Positions 9,501 to 17,401 of a DNA stretch of 64,000 nt are shown piece after piece; within the stretch, counting starts at the first letter, position 1; each line of letters opens with the position of its first letter. The notes under the pieces were generated by a model. That model was not told the origin of the DNA. It was given only the letters and a program-made list of their open reading frames with translations, and did no database searches. The stretch is from JAICQM01 sp963781555 (GTDB lineage Bacteria; Chloroflexota; Limnocylindria; QHBO01): contig CAWAGB010000008.1 of the NCBI GenBank assembly GCA_963781555.1, positions 558,001-622,000 on the forward strand. Direction: 5' to 3'. The position numbers and the translations under genes were made by a program.

Positions 9501-10510
9501 CGGGCAGCCCGACGATCACCCCGATCGCGCCCAAGTACGCGGTCAGCCTGCTTCCGGCCGACCAGGCCCAGCAGGAGCGTCCTGACGCGACCGTCACCTA
9601 CCCGCTTCATCTGCGGAACCTCGGCTACACCCCGGACACCTACACGGTCACCTCGGCCGGTAGCACGTTCGATGTGCAGCTGAAGCAGGCCGACTGCACG
9701 ACGAATCTGGGCGCCACGGTCGGGCCGGTGGCTCCGGGCGCGACGGTTGACCTGTGCGTCTCGGTCCACATCCCGGCAAGCGCGGCGAACAACGGGGTCG
9801 ACGCGACCACGGTGACCGCCACGTCGACGGGCAATCCCGCTGTCTCCGCGAGCGCCACCGTGCGCACCACGGCGGCAGCCGCCGACACGCTGCTCGTCGA
9901 CGGAGATGGCGACATCCCGGATGTGCAGTCGTACTACGCGACTGCCCTCACCACGGCGGGCGTCGAGTTCAACACGTGGGACCTGCGGGCGGACACCAAC
10001 CTGCCGGCGGCGTTCCTGAACTCGTACACCAACGTGGTGTGGTTCACCGGGAACAGCTATCCGGATCCGATCATTCCCTACGAGGAGGAGCTGGCTGCCT
10101 TCCTGGATGGCGGCGGGCGGCTCTTCATGAATGGGCAGGACATCCTGGACCAGGAGGCCGGCACGACCACCTTCGTCCACGACTACCTGCACATCACGTG
10201 GGACGGCTCGGAGACGCAGAACGACAAGGCGACGGCGACGGTCACCGGCGTTGCCGGCAACCCCGTCTCCAACGGGATCGCCGCGACGGCCCTCGACCAT
10301 TCGGTGCTCGGCGCGAACTTCGAGGATCGGCTGACCCTGAATGGCACCGCTCTGTCGGCGTTCATCGATGACACGGGCCAGACGGATGGGTTGACCTACG
10401 ATTCCGGCGTGTACAAGGTCGTGTTCCTGGCCTTCCCGTTCGAGGCCTATGGGGATGCGGCCGCCAAGGCGAATCTCGTCACCCGCGTCATGGCCTTCTT
10501 CGGGCCCTGA
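6587..10510 (+). CDS. Secreted Asp-box propeller / DUF11 / ThuA-like protein
   Basis: ATG 6587 is chosen because GGGAGG lies 10 nt before it and a signal peptide follows (WWRALVLVMALVVVPMS). The in-frame region upstream lacks signal-peptide character. The 1307-residue protein has, in order: an acidic N-terminal helix; a large beta-propeller region (about 110-860) with repeated Asp-box motifs such as STDGGATW, SRDGAATW and SDDGGQTW; a DUF11 domain (about 863-970, TYTVTVTNIG and VTDPIPA); a second Ig-like domain; and a C-terminal ThuA/GATase-like domain (about 1100-1307, VWFTGNS, LFMNGQDI). Propellers of this kind occur in glycosidases and sortilin-like proteins. It is probably exported; the substrate is unknown. 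Confidence 0.8.
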   Translation: MHATRGATWWRALVLVMALVVVPMSTTLGVDPVTQPPPGGDPDAPVARAFANRLELDEEQEERLEELDFAMLSRRLAGDRPLTIDQIGAMRSAAAKQAKIIRQQGIPASGPSTFQGTWTAPGPQPIGEIPRSETYIETMNGRIGALAIRPSTGTFILGAAQGGIWTSTDAGATWTAKTDNMPSLAIGALAIAPSNDAIIYAGTGEGALSGDSYFGNGVLKSTDGGATWSHVSGDYFVSVSMSRLVVDPTNANHLYAAVLRGRGGARRTSPAMHSKFGIWESRDGAATWTLIKAAPKDTNGATDLEMDPQNPATMYASFWGDAVYKSTDGGARWAQAMNGLPSHFNADNLTRFSIGLSHPAGQGAVLYVGTDYIDDAGDYHPSHLWRSDDGAATWDSLPVTGFSGPNDSVEDYCGGQCFYDNVVEVDPSNTDIVYAGGQFNYGIGSGGQYRSDDGGQTWKDLGWNQHPDYHAFAFGADPDEVLIGSDGGVWHSTDRGGRLPGAADEGDRTAATWLPVNLGGLQIAQFTSIATNPNFPGRERIWGGTQDNGTLRKSTVSTTWFDMYSGDGGQVLVDPTDWHYVYGTYFGISPYRATDGGGAFFVNQYIRTGLNLGDRSDFYAPWVLNKDNPNQLFLGTHRLYRTDNAKADAAADVRWNPISPDLTSGCAGTAPNGARTCALSAIGIGGGDAVYTGSLDGLVYVSTDAQVNAAPTWTRLDQSGLPKRPVSQIAVDRSNYRIAYFGYNGFNAGTPGQPGHVFKTTDGGKHVTNISGNLPDSPVNSVILDPAYPNTIYVGTDVGPFATYNGGVNWVALGTGFPVVSIWQMDFDSGVPSGTNAAGPRVLLAGTHGRGAFRMFDATAVPALTVSKVDAGVPVGPNSNVTYTVTVTNIGNAAASGVTVTDPIPANTSFVSVAEGGTFSGGKVRWSGLSIAPGASASVHFTVSIAPALKNKEKSITNDGIVVTSAQGPGTTGSPTITPIAPKYAVSLLPADQAQQERPDATVTYPLHLRNLGYTPDTYTVTSAGSTFDVQLKQADCTTNLGATVGPVAPGATVDLCVSVHIPASAANNGVDATTVTATSTGNPAVSASATVRTTAAAADTLLVDGDGDIPDVQSYYATALTTAGVEFNTWDLRADTNLPAAFLNSYTNVVWFTGNSYPDPIIPYEEELAAFLDGGGRLFMNGQDILDQEAGTTTFVHDYLHITWDGSETQNDKATATVTGVAGNPVSNGIAATALDHSVLGANFEDRLTLNGTALSAFIDDTGQTDGLTYDSGVYKVVFLAFPFEAYGDAAAKANLVTRVMAFFGP

Positions 10511-10527
10511 CGACGGCTGACGAGGGC

Positions 10528-11019
10528 GTGCAGCGCGCGAGGGCGGGCCACCGGCCCGTCCTCGCGCTTGTCTTCGGCCTGCTTCTCGCCGTCGCCGCCT
10601 GCCAGGTCTCGACCATGCGGCCGTCCTCCTCGTTGTCCCCGGGTTCGGCTAACGACGGTGACTGCGTGACAGCGCCGGCGCGGTTGGTGAGTGCCATCGA
10701 GGCGCGGCTGATGGTTCCTGGCGCGACGCTGGGGCGCACCGTGACCTTGCCGGTAGCCGGCCTGACAGGTCTGCCGGCGGCTGTCACGGAGGAGGACTTC
10801 GTCGCCCCGGTCTGGGTCGCTGGCGCGATGAACGGGGTGGGCGTTCGTCCGCAGGTAGGCCTGTGGGTGGTGAGCGACATTCGGATGGGATCCGGGTCGA
10901 CGATCGTCGCGGCGAACGCCGCGGCCGCGCGGTATTGGGAGGGACCCGGCTCGTCGGACATCAACGGCGACGGTCAGGCGCAGGCGCTGGCCTGTGTAGG
11001 GCCGATTTCCGAGCCGTAA
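10528..11019 (+). CDS. Small lipoprotein of unknown function
   Basis: The start is GTG at 10528, 17 nt after the previous stop. The 163-residue product has a signal peptide with lipobox AVAAC (Cys about residue 25), a Ser-rich linker and a domain ending in DINGDGQAQALACVG, which resembles an EF-hand-like loop. The short gap suggests co-transcription with the giant Asp-box protein. No family was recognised. Confidence 0.6.
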   Translation: MQRARAGHRPVLALVFGLLLAVAACQVSTMRPSSSLSPGSANDGDCVTAPARLVSAIEARLMVPGATLGRTVTLPVAGLTGLPAAVTEEDFVAPVWVAGAMNGVGVRPQVGLWVVSDIRMGSGSTIVAANAAAARYWEGPGSSDINGDGQAQALACVGPISEP

Positions 11020-11022
11020 CCC

Positions 11023-12132
11023 CTAGCGCGTAAGGTCGGCCCGCCGGACGGCATCCAGCGCGGCGTAGGCCGCGCGCCGGTCTCGCTGCGGCCCGCTGCC
11101 GTGGATCCGAAGTCGCCATCCCTGGGAGCCGTTGGCAGTACGCAGCTCGCAGGCGACCATGCTGCGCCCGTGCGCCCCGGGATCGCCGAGTCGCACGCTG
11201 AGCAGCGCGTCGGCGGAAAGCGGCGACACATCGGCGGCTGCCTCCGCGACGATTCCGCCCACGTAGCCGGACGTCCCCGCCAGCACCGCCGCGAGGGCCC
11301 CGTGCAGACCATGCTCGAGGCTTGACAGCGTCCCGCCCACTGCGCGCAGCGCAACCTCGGGGAGCCGCTCGCCGTCCACGCCCCATGCATCGCCGCCAAG
11401 GGCATGGAGGGCCTGGTCCGCGCACGAGTCCAGGTCACCGGCCAGCGCTGCGTCACGGGTCGAGAAGCGCAGGTGTACGCCGTCGTCGCGGGCATAGATC
11501 CCCGCCTCGATGCCGGCGCCCGGCTCGGCGAGCAGCTCTCCCAGCAGGTCGGCGATGCGGGACTCCCCCAGCCCCCAGCACTTCACGGTGCGGGTCAGCA
11601 GCGGGGCCAGCCTGAAGCGCTCGGCGAGGCGCGGCGCGGCCTGCTCGGCCCACATGCGGCGCATCTCGGACGGGACGCCGGGCATGAGGATGACCACCAA
11701 CCCGTCGCGATGCACCCACCAGCCGGGTGCGGAGCCGACCGGATTGTCGAGGGGCTCAGCCGACGGGATGCGCTGCGCCTGGCGCAGGTTGCTGGCCGGG
11801 AAGTCGCCCATCCCGCGCCATCGGTCGCGAAGGTGCGCCGCCAGCGCCGCGTCCTCGGATAACGTCTCCCCGAGAGCGTCGGCCAGGCCCTCGCGGGTCA
11901 CGTCATCGTGCGTCGGGCCCAGCCCGCCGGTGGCGACCACCACCTCGACCGCCTCACGGGCCTCGCGGAACGCTGCGGCAATCAGCGCCCGGTCGTCCGG
12001 CAGCGCACGAACGCCCTCCACCTCCAGGCCGAAGCGGGCCAGCTCTCCGCCGAGGTGCGCCGCGTTGGTGTCGACCGTCTCGCCGAGCAGGATCTCGCTG
12101 CCGATGCTCAGCAGCCGAACGCGGGTCACCAC
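11023..12132 (-). CDS. cinA: CinA-like protein with degenerate deamidase domain
   Basis: The 369-residue protein starts with a MoaB/Mog-fold domain (1-170) holding GSEILLGETVDTN, ATGGLGPTHDDVTRE and MPGVPSEM, as in CinA proteins. In the family the C-terminal domain hydrolyses nicotinamide mononucleotide through the serine of an SCTGG motif. At the aligned position here I read SLEHGLHGALAAVLAG, so the motif is absent although the downstream GYVGGIVAEA strand remains. The N-terminal pyrophosphatase-like domain may still work. The start is GTG 12132; a second GTG follows directly. It is convergent with the upstream lipoprotein gene, 3 nt away. Confidence 0.8.
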   Translation of the reverse strand: MVTRVRLLSIGSEILLGETVDTNAAHLGGELARFGLEVEGVRALPDDRALIAAAFREAREAVEVVVATGGLGPTHDDVTREGLADALGETLSEDAALAAHLRDRWRGMGDFPASNLRQAQRIPSAEPLDNPVGSAPGWWVHRDGLVVILMPGVPSEMRRMWAEQAAPRLAERFRLAPLLTRTVKCWGLGESRIADLLGELLAEPGAGIEAGIYARDDGVHLRFSTRDAALAGDLDSCADQALHALGGDAWGVDGERLPEVALRAVGGTLSSLEHGLHGALAAVLAGTSGYVGGIVAEAAADVSPLSADALLSVRLGDPGAHGRSMVACELRTANGSQGWRLRIHGSGPQRDRRAAYAALDAVRRADLTR

Positions 12133-12196
12133 CGCTGCGCGCCACCAGGTCCGGAGCTGTTCAACATGGCCGGAAGTCTACCGGCCAGCATCGGGC

Positions 12197-12202
12197 TACC
12201 AT
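12197..12202 (+). promoter_or_regulatory. -10 box for the PPOX gene
   Basis: TACCAT predicts a start near 12209 and a leader of about 30 nt. A 6-bp inverted repeat (GCGCTC 12204-12209, GAGCGC 12219-12224, loop 9 nt) lies at the predicted start and may be an operator or a small leader hairpin. Confidence 0.35.
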
Positions 12203-12239
12203 TGCGCTCCGAAAAACAGAGCGCGGAACAGGAGTGCAA

Positions 12240-12653
12240 GTGGCGGAGACGATGAAGACGGGGGAGCGGCTCACTGCCGACCTTCGCGAGTGGCTGGTGG
12301 CCGAGCCGCGCTACCCGGTGATGGCCACCATCCGCAGCGACGGGTTCCCCAGCCTGTCGGTGGTGTGGTTCGACCTTGATCCGGAGCGCGAGGACACGAT
12401 CGTCCTCAACACCCTGTCGGGGCGGGTGAAGCACCGCCACCTCAAGCGCGACGCCCGACTCTCCCTGTGCTTCGAGGACGGCTACGACTACGTGACCCTG
12501 GAGGGTCGGGCGGACCTCGACGACGACCCGGTCCGCGGCCTGCAGGTGATCCAGGATCTGGCACGCCGCTACGACGACCCTCCCGAGCGCTTCGTGGGGC
12601 AGCACCGGATCACCATCGACATGCGCATCGAGCGCGTCATCCGCCACGACTGA
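12240..12653 (+). CDS. PPOX-class F420-dependent oxidoreductase
   Basis: GTG 12240 is preferred over ATG 12252 because AGGAG ends 5 nt before it. The 137-residue split-barrel protein has the short pyridoxamine-oxidase-like fold (YPVMATIRSDGFPSLSVVWFDL, INTLSG-like VLNTLSGRVKHRHL, ending in IDMRIERVIRHD) typical of F420-dependent PPOX enzymes in actinobacteria and Chloroflexota. It lies beside an LLM-type oxidoreductase and F420 synthesis genes, which supports F420 over FMN as cofactor. The substrate is unknown. Confidence 0.75.
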   Translation: MAETMKTGERLTADLREWLVAEPRYPVMATIRSDGFPSLSVVWFDLDPEREDTIVLNTLSGRVKHRHLKRDARLSLCFEDGYDYVTLEGRADLDDDPVRGLQVIQDLARRYDDPPERFVGQHRITIDMRIERVIRHD

Positions 12654-12674
12654 CCGATAGGAGCCCCGCCCACC

Positions 12675-13613
12675 ATGGCCGAACCCACCCTCAAGCTCGG
12701 CATGATCGCCTGGGGCCAGTACAGCGACTGGCAGCCGTTCCGTGCCGCCGCGGTGCGCGCCGACGAGCTCGGCTTCGACGACATCTGGACCTGGGATCAC
12801 CTCTATCCGATCGTCGGCTCCCACGAGGGACCGATGTTCGAGGGCTGGCTGACCCTGGCCGCCTGGGCGGAGGCCACCTCGCGGGCCAGGCTGGGCCTCA
12901 TGGTCGGCGCCAACACGTTCCGCAACCCGGCGTTGGTTGCCAAGATGGCGACCACCCTGGACCACATCAGCAACGGCCGCGCGATCCTGGGCATCGGCGG
13001 GGCGTGGTTCGAGACGGAGCACACCGCCTTCGGGATCGAGTTCGGGGCGTCGCCGGGCGAGCGGTTGCGCTGGCTGGACGAGTCGGTGCAGATCATGCGC
13101 GGCATGCTCCACGGCGAGCCAGTCTCCGGTTCGAAGTACTACGCGACCCGGGATGTGCGCAACGACCCGCCGCCGGTCCAGGCCCACCTGCCGCTGCTGA
13201 TCGGTGGGGGCGGCGAGAAGCGCACCCTGCGGACGGTGGCGCGCTACGCGGACGCCTGCAACCTGGGCGGCGGCTTCGACAACGTGCGGCGCAAGGAGGA
13301 GATCCTGCTTCGCCACTGCGAGGAGGTGGGCCGCGACCCGTCCGAGATCGAGCGCACGGTGGGCATGGGGACCTGCATCATCCGCGACGATCCGGCAGAG
13401 GCGCAGCGCGTCCTCGAGGGCACGTTCGCCCACAACGGGCAGGCGCGCACCTGGGAGAACCAGCTGGTCGGCACGCCGGAGCAGGTGGCCGACAAGATGC
13501 GGCCCTTCCTGGGAATCGGGTATAGGCACTTCATCATCGGCTTCCCGTCGCCGTACGACGCCGAGTCGATGGAGCGGATGGTGACCGAGGTCAAGCCGCT
13601 CCTCGCGGCCTGA
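12675..13613 (+). CDS. LLM-class F420-dependent oxidoreductase
   Basis: The 312-residue luciferase-like TIM barrel begins LKLGMIAWGQYSDWQPF and keeps the family motifs DELGFDDIWTWDHLYP, LGLMVGANTFRNPALVAKMA, DHISNGRAILGIGGAWFE and the PLLIGGGGEKRTLRTVARYAD strand that binds the cofactor phosphate. Family members use reduced F420 (some FMN) for hydride transfer. It follows the PPOX gene by 21 nt with an AGGAG ribosome site and precedes cofD by 140 nt. The cofactor is inferred from family and neighbours. Confidence 0.85.
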   Translation: MAEPTLKLGMIAWGQYSDWQPFRAAAVRADELGFDDIWTWDHLYPIVGSHEGPMFEGWLTLAAWAEATSRARLGLMVGANTFRNPALVAKMATTLDHISNGRAILGIGGAWFETEHTAFGIEFGASPGERLRWLDESVQIMRGMLHGEPVSGSKYYATRDVRNDPPPVQAHLPLLIGGGGEKRTLRTVARYADACNLGGGFDNVRRKEEILLRHCEEVGRDPSEIERTVGMGTCIIRDDPAEAQRVLEGTFAHNGQARTWENQLVGTPEQVADKMRPFLGIGYRHFIIGFPSPYDAESMERMVTEVKPLLAA

Positions 13614-13753
13614 CCGCCTCCGATGCAACGCCGCATGTTCCAAGCAACCGGCGACCGCGGAACCGGCGTCCTTCCCGGCTCGGTTGGCACGTCTGATGTT
13701 CCAACTGGCCGCGGAGTGGCTCCCCAGCGGTGGCCTGGAACGGTCCACGTCCC

Positions 13754-14689
13754 ATGAAGGTCGCGTTGCTTGCCGGCGGGACCGGCGGCGCCAAGCTGGC
13801 ACACGGCTTCGCCCAGGTCCTCGGACACGGCGAGCTGAGCGTCATCGTCAACGTCGGCGACGACACCGAGCTCCATGGCCTGCACGTCAGCCCGGACATT
13901 GACAGCATCCTCTACACGCTGGCCGGCCTCCTGAATCGCGACACCGGCTGGGGCGTCGCCGGCGACACGCGCACCGCCCTGGCCATGCTCCAGCGCCTGG
14001 GCGCCGAGCGGACATGGTTCGGGATCGGCGACGCAGACCTCGCGACGCACGTTCGGCGCACGCAGCTCCTGCGCGACGGCGCCACCCTGACCGATGCGAC
14101 CGCCGCGGTGGCCGCCGCGCTCGGCATCACCGCCCACCTCCTGCCGGCCACCGACGATCGGTTGCGCACCATGATCGGCACCGAGGCCGGCGAGCTCGAC
14201 TTCCAGGACTATTTCGTCGGCCATCGCCAGGAGCCGGCGGTGACCGGCATCCGGCTGGACGGAGGGGATACGGCCCGCGCCTCGGCGGCGGCCGTGGCAG
14301 CGATTCGGGCGGCGGACCTGGTGGTGATCGGGCCGTCGAATCCGGTGGTCAGCATCGGTCCGATCCTGGCCCTCGGGGCGCTGCGCGATGCGGTCCGCGA
14401 CGCGGGGGCGGTGGCGGTCAGCCCGATCATCGCCGGTCGGGCGCTCAAGGGACCGGCGGACCGGATGCTTGAGACCCTGGGCGAGGAGGTGACCGCGGTC
14501 GGCGTGGCGCGGCGGTATGCGGGCGTGGCTGCCGCGTTCGTGCTCGATGAGGCCGACGCCGAGCTGGCGCCGCGGATCGCCGAGCTCGGGCTCGAGCCTC
14601 GCGTCCTGCCGACCGTGATGCGCACGGACGCCGACCGGGCGGCGCTCGCCGCGGCGATCCTCGAGGGCGGCGGTACCATCACGGCGTGA
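13754..14689 (+). CDS. cofD: 2-phospho-L-lactate (or PEP) transferase CofD
   Basis: CofD moves the phospholactyl or phosphoenolpyruvyl group onto the deazaflavin Fo, giving (dehydro-)F420-0. The 311-residue product starts MKVALLAGGTGGAKLAHG, the family signature, followed by VNVGDDTELHGLHVSPDIDS and GPSNPVVSIGPIL. ATG 13754 is chosen to place this motif at the N-terminus. It overlaps cofC by 4 nt, so cofD-cofC-cofE form one unit. The 140-nt gap upstream carries two ATGTTCCAA direct repeats but no promoter I can defend. The Fo synthase gene is not in the window. Confidence 0.93.
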   Translation: MKVALLAGGTGGAKLAHGFAQVLGHGELSVIVNVGDDTELHGLHVSPDIDSILYTLAGLLNRDTGWGVAGDTRTALAMLQRLGAERTWFGIGDADLATHVRRTQLLRDGATLTDATAAVAAALGITAHLLPATDDRLRTMIGTEAGELDFQDYFVGHRQEPAVTGIRLDGGDTARASAAAVAAIRAADLVVIGPSNPVVSIGPILALGALRDAVRDAGAVAVSPIIAGRALKGPADRMLETLGEEVTAVGVARRYAGVAAAFVLDEADAELAPRIAELGLEPRVLPTVMRTDADRAALAAAILEGGGTITA

Positions 14690-15279
14690 GCGAGCGCGTC
14701 CGGATCATCGTCCCGCACCGCGGCCTCGCCGTCGCGAAGACGCGCCTCGCCCCGGTGCTCGCCCCGGAGGAGCGGGTCAGCCTCGCGCGCGAGCTCCTGC
14801 AGCGCGTCCTGCGCGTCGCCCGCGAGGCGGTGGACGACGTGGTGGTGATCACCCCGTCGGCCGAGCTGATCACGGTGGTCGAGCCGATCGGCGCCACCCT
14901 GGTGGTGCAGCGCGGGATGGGGCTCAACGCCGGCCTCGACCAGGCGCGCGCCGACGCGCTGGAGGCGGGGATCGCTCTGCTTGGTGTCCTCCACGGCGAC
15001 CTCCCCAATCTGCACACGGATGACATCGTTGCCCTGCTGGCCGCGGCACCGGACCCGCGTGGGGTGGCGATCGCGCCCGACCGCTCGGGGAGCGGCACCA
15101 ACGGCCTGGCCCTGCGTCCGCCGGACGCCATGCCCTTCGCCTTTGGCATCGGCAGCTTCGCGGCCCACTCGGCTGCGGCCGGTGGCGCGGCGACCATCGT
15201 CAACCGGCCCGGCCTCGAGTTCGACCTCGACACCCCGGCCGACCTCGCCCGGTGGCTCGAGATGGGCGACGCCGCGTGA
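14686..15279 (+). CDS. cofC: Phospholactate/PEP guanylyltransferase CofC
   Basis: CofC activates 2-phospholactate or phosphoenolpyruvate with GTP, supplying the CofD donor. The 197-residue nucleotidyltransferase-fold protein reads VRIIVPHRGLAVAKTRLAP at the start (the GTP-binding loop with its lysine and arginine), VLHGDLPNLHTDDI in the middle (metal aspartate), and FDLDTPADL at the end. The start is GTG, overlapping cofD (GTGA), and the gene overlaps cofE by 4 nt. The sequence does not tell me which three-carbon acid it prefers. Confidence 0.92.
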   Translation: MSERVRIIVPHRGLAVAKTRLAPVLAPEERVSLARELLQRVLRVAREAVDDVVVITPSAELITVVEPIGATLVVQRGMGLNAGLDQARADALEAGIALLGVLHGDLPNLHTDDIVALLAAAPDPRGVAIAPDRSGSGTNGLALRPPDAMPFAFGIGSFAAHSAAAGGAATIVNRPGLEFDLDTPADLARWLEMGDAA

Positions 15280-16040
15280 GCGAGGCCGCGTCCATCCAGC
15301 TCGTCGCGCTCGACGGGATTCCCGAGGTGCGCGAGGGCGACGACCTGGGGGAGCTCATCGTCAAGGCGGCGGAGACCGCCGCCATCGGTCTTGACGACGA
15401 CGACGTGCTGGTGGTGACGCAGAAGGTGGTCAGCAAGGCCGAGGGCCGGCTGATCGACCTGGCGACCGTCGAGCCGCGCCCGTGGGCCGTCGAGTTCGGG
15501 ACGCGCTGGCACCGCGATCCGCGCCAGGTCGAGCTCGTGCTGCGCGAGTCCGCGGAGATCGTGCGCCTCGGTCCGGGCGGGCTGATCATCAGCCGCACCC
15601 ACCACGGGCTCGTTTGCGCCAACGCGGGGGTGGACCTCTCGAACGTCGGGAGCGGCGACGCGGCGACCCTGCTGCCGCTCGACCCGGATGCATCGGCACG
15701 CCGCATCCGCGACGACATCCGATCCCGAACCGGGGTGGCGCCGGCGGTGATCATCAGCGACTCGTTCGGGCGGCCGTGGCGCAACGGGATCGTGAACGTG
15801 GCGATCGGGGTGGCGGGGATGGAGCCGCTCCTCGACCTGCGCGGTACCCCCGACGCCGCGGGACGCGAGATGAAGGCCACGGTCACCGCGGCGGCGGACC
15901 AGCTCGCCTCGGCGGCCGACCTGGCGGGCGGCAAGGTGACGCAGCGCCCGGTGGTCGTGGTGCGCGGCTATGGTTGGCTCGCGGGGGATGGCGGTGCGGC
16001 GGCGCTGATCATGGACCGCGCCGCGGACCTCTTCCCCTGA
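15276..16040 (+). CDS. cofE: Coenzyme F420-0:L-glutamate ligase CofE
   Basis: CofE adds glutamates to F420-0 using GTP. The 254-residue protein has LVALDGIPEVREGDDLGELI at the N-terminus, VTQKVVSKAEGR (nucleotide binding), the metal site around GLVCANAGVDLSN, and IISDSFGRPWRNGIVNVAIG. It corresponds to the ligase domain alone, without the C-terminal nitroreductase-like domain found fused in actinobacterial FbiB. The start GTG 15276 overlaps the cofC stop. Confidence 0.93.
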   Translation: MSEAASIQLVALDGIPEVREGDDLGELIVKAAETAAIGLDDDDVLVVTQKVVSKAEGRLIDLATVEPRPWAVEFGTRWHRDPRQVELVLRESAEIVRLGPGGLIISRTHHGLVCANAGVDLSNVGSGDAATLLPLDPDASARRIRDDIRSRTGVAPAVIISDSFGRPWRNGIVNVAIGVAGMEPLLDLRGTPDAAGREMKATVTAAADQLASAADLAGGKVTQRPVVVVRGYGWLAGDGGAAALIMDRAADLFP

Positions 16041-16080
16041 CCGCTCACCTAGCACGCTTCCTGCACGGAGCGCCTGACCG

Positions 16081-17388
16081 ATGACGGGCCAAGCGCCTCC
16101 CGATTCCGCCGACGACGGCGAGCGCCGCGTGCTCGGCCGCTACCGCCTCACCGAGCGCCTCGCCAGCGGCGGCTCGGCCGAGGTGTGGCGCGCCCGGGAC
16201 GAGCAGCTCGACCGCGACGTGGCGGTGAAGCTCCTCCACCCGCACCTCCTCCCCGATGAGCGCTCGCGAGAGCGTCTCGCGGCCGAGGCGCGGGCGGCGG
16301 CGGGCCTCTCCCATCCCGGCATCGTGGGTGTCTATGACGTCGACACGACCGGCGATGCCGCGGCCGTGGTCTTCGAGCTCGTCGACGGCGAGTCGCTGGC
16401 GGCGCGCCTGGCACGCGACGGCGCCCTGCCCCCGCGCGAGGCGGCACGGATCGCGGCCGAGATCGGCGAGGCGCTCTTCCACGCCCACGGGCGCGGAGTG
16501 GTGCACCGCGACGTCAAGCCCGGAAACATCCTGATCGCGGCGGACGGTCGGGCCCGGCTGGTCGACTTCGGGATCGCTCGCCTGCTGGACGAGGCTGCGG
16601 AACGCCTGACCATGACCGGCACGGTGATGGGCACCCTGCGCTACATGGCGCCCGAGCAGCTGGCCGGCGGGGAGATCGGGCCGCGCACCGATATCTGGGC
16701 CCTGGGCGCGGTGCTGTACGAGATGCTCGTGGGCCGGCCGCCATTCAGTGCCCCGAACCAGGTCGCGCTGGCCGACGAGCAGCGCACCGTCGTCCCCGAC
16801 CTCGCCGGCGTGGCTCCGGGGGTCGCGTCGATCACGGCTGCATCGCTGGCCGTTGAGCCGGAGGACCGGCCGCGCCACGTCGGGGCGGTCGCCGCCGCGC
16901 TGCGCGGCTGGCTGGGGAGCGGGTCGGTGGACGGTGCGCTCCTGGCACCGATGGCGACCGTCTCACCCGACGCGGACACGGCGGCCGTGCCAATGGTCGC
17001 CAGCGCGCAGCCGGCTCCAGAGCGCTCGGGGAACGTCCCGCGTGCACGACGCACGAATGCCTCGTGGCCGCTCCTCCTTGCCCTGCTGGCCGCGGTCCTC
17101 GTCGTCGCGTTCCTCGCCTTCAATGCGGCGCGCGGCGGCCTGCCCGGGGCGGGGTCATCGGCTTTGGCGACGCCGAGTGCCAGCCCCACGACGACGGTCG
17201 CGCCAACCCCGACCGTCGCGCCGACCCTCGACATCGGTACCCTGTCGAAACCGGTGCGCGACCAGGTGCGCAAGTACCTCGAGGCGTGCGGCGAGGGCGC
17301 CCCGCTGCCCGGCAACCTCGGGTCGATGAACAAGAAGGCAGCCGAGGACTACTTCGAGCCGCTGATCGAGGAGTGCGGCGGCGACTGA
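16081..17388 (+). CDS. Ser/Thr protein kinase, membrane anchored
   Basis: The 435-residue PknB-type kinase has a kinase domain from about residue 20 to 280. Visible motifs are LASGGSAEVWRA (glycine loop), VAVKLL (ATP lysine near 50), HRDVKPGN (catalytic loop near 143), VDFGIARL (DFG) and MAPEQLAGG. A membrane helix follows (about 328-350), then a Thr/Pro-rich linker and a short outer tail with two cysteines. No PASTA repeats are present. It starts 40 nt after cofE and may be read from the same transcript, though no functional link to F420 is evident. Confidence 0.9.
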   Translation: MTGQAPPDSADDGERRVLGRYRLTERLASGGSAEVWRARDEQLDRDVAVKLLHPHLLPDERSRERLAAEARAAAGLSHPGIVGVYDVDTTGDAAAVVFELVDGESLAARLARDGALPPREAARIAAEIGEALFHAHGRGVVHRDVKPGNILIAADGRARLVDFGIARLLDEAAERLTMTGTVMGTLRYMAPEQLAGGEIGPRTDIWALGAVLYEMLVGRPPFSAPNQVALADEQRTVVPDLAGVAPGVASITAASLAVEPEDRPRHVGAVAAALRGWLGSGSVDGALLAPMATVSPDADTAAVPMVASAQPAPERSGNVPRARRTNASWPLLLALLAAVLVVAFLAFNAARGGLPGAGSSALATPSASPTTTVAPTPTVAPTLDIGTLSKPVRDQVRKYLEACGEGAPLPGNLGSMNKKAAEDYFEPLIEECGGD

Positions 17389-17401
17389 GCGCGGACGGGC
17401 C

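Noticed and set aside
6515..10300. A 1261-codon open frame on the minus strand opposite the Asp-box gene
   Set aside because: It mirrors the plus-strand gene codon by codon, has low-complexity Arg/Gly/Val composition, no domain, and no ribosome site or promoter. The plus strand has a signal peptide and many Asp-box motifs.
12126..13802. A 558-codon minus-strand frame over the PPOX and LLM genes
   Set aside because: It is a GC-driven shadow. The plus-strand products match known oxidoreductase families.
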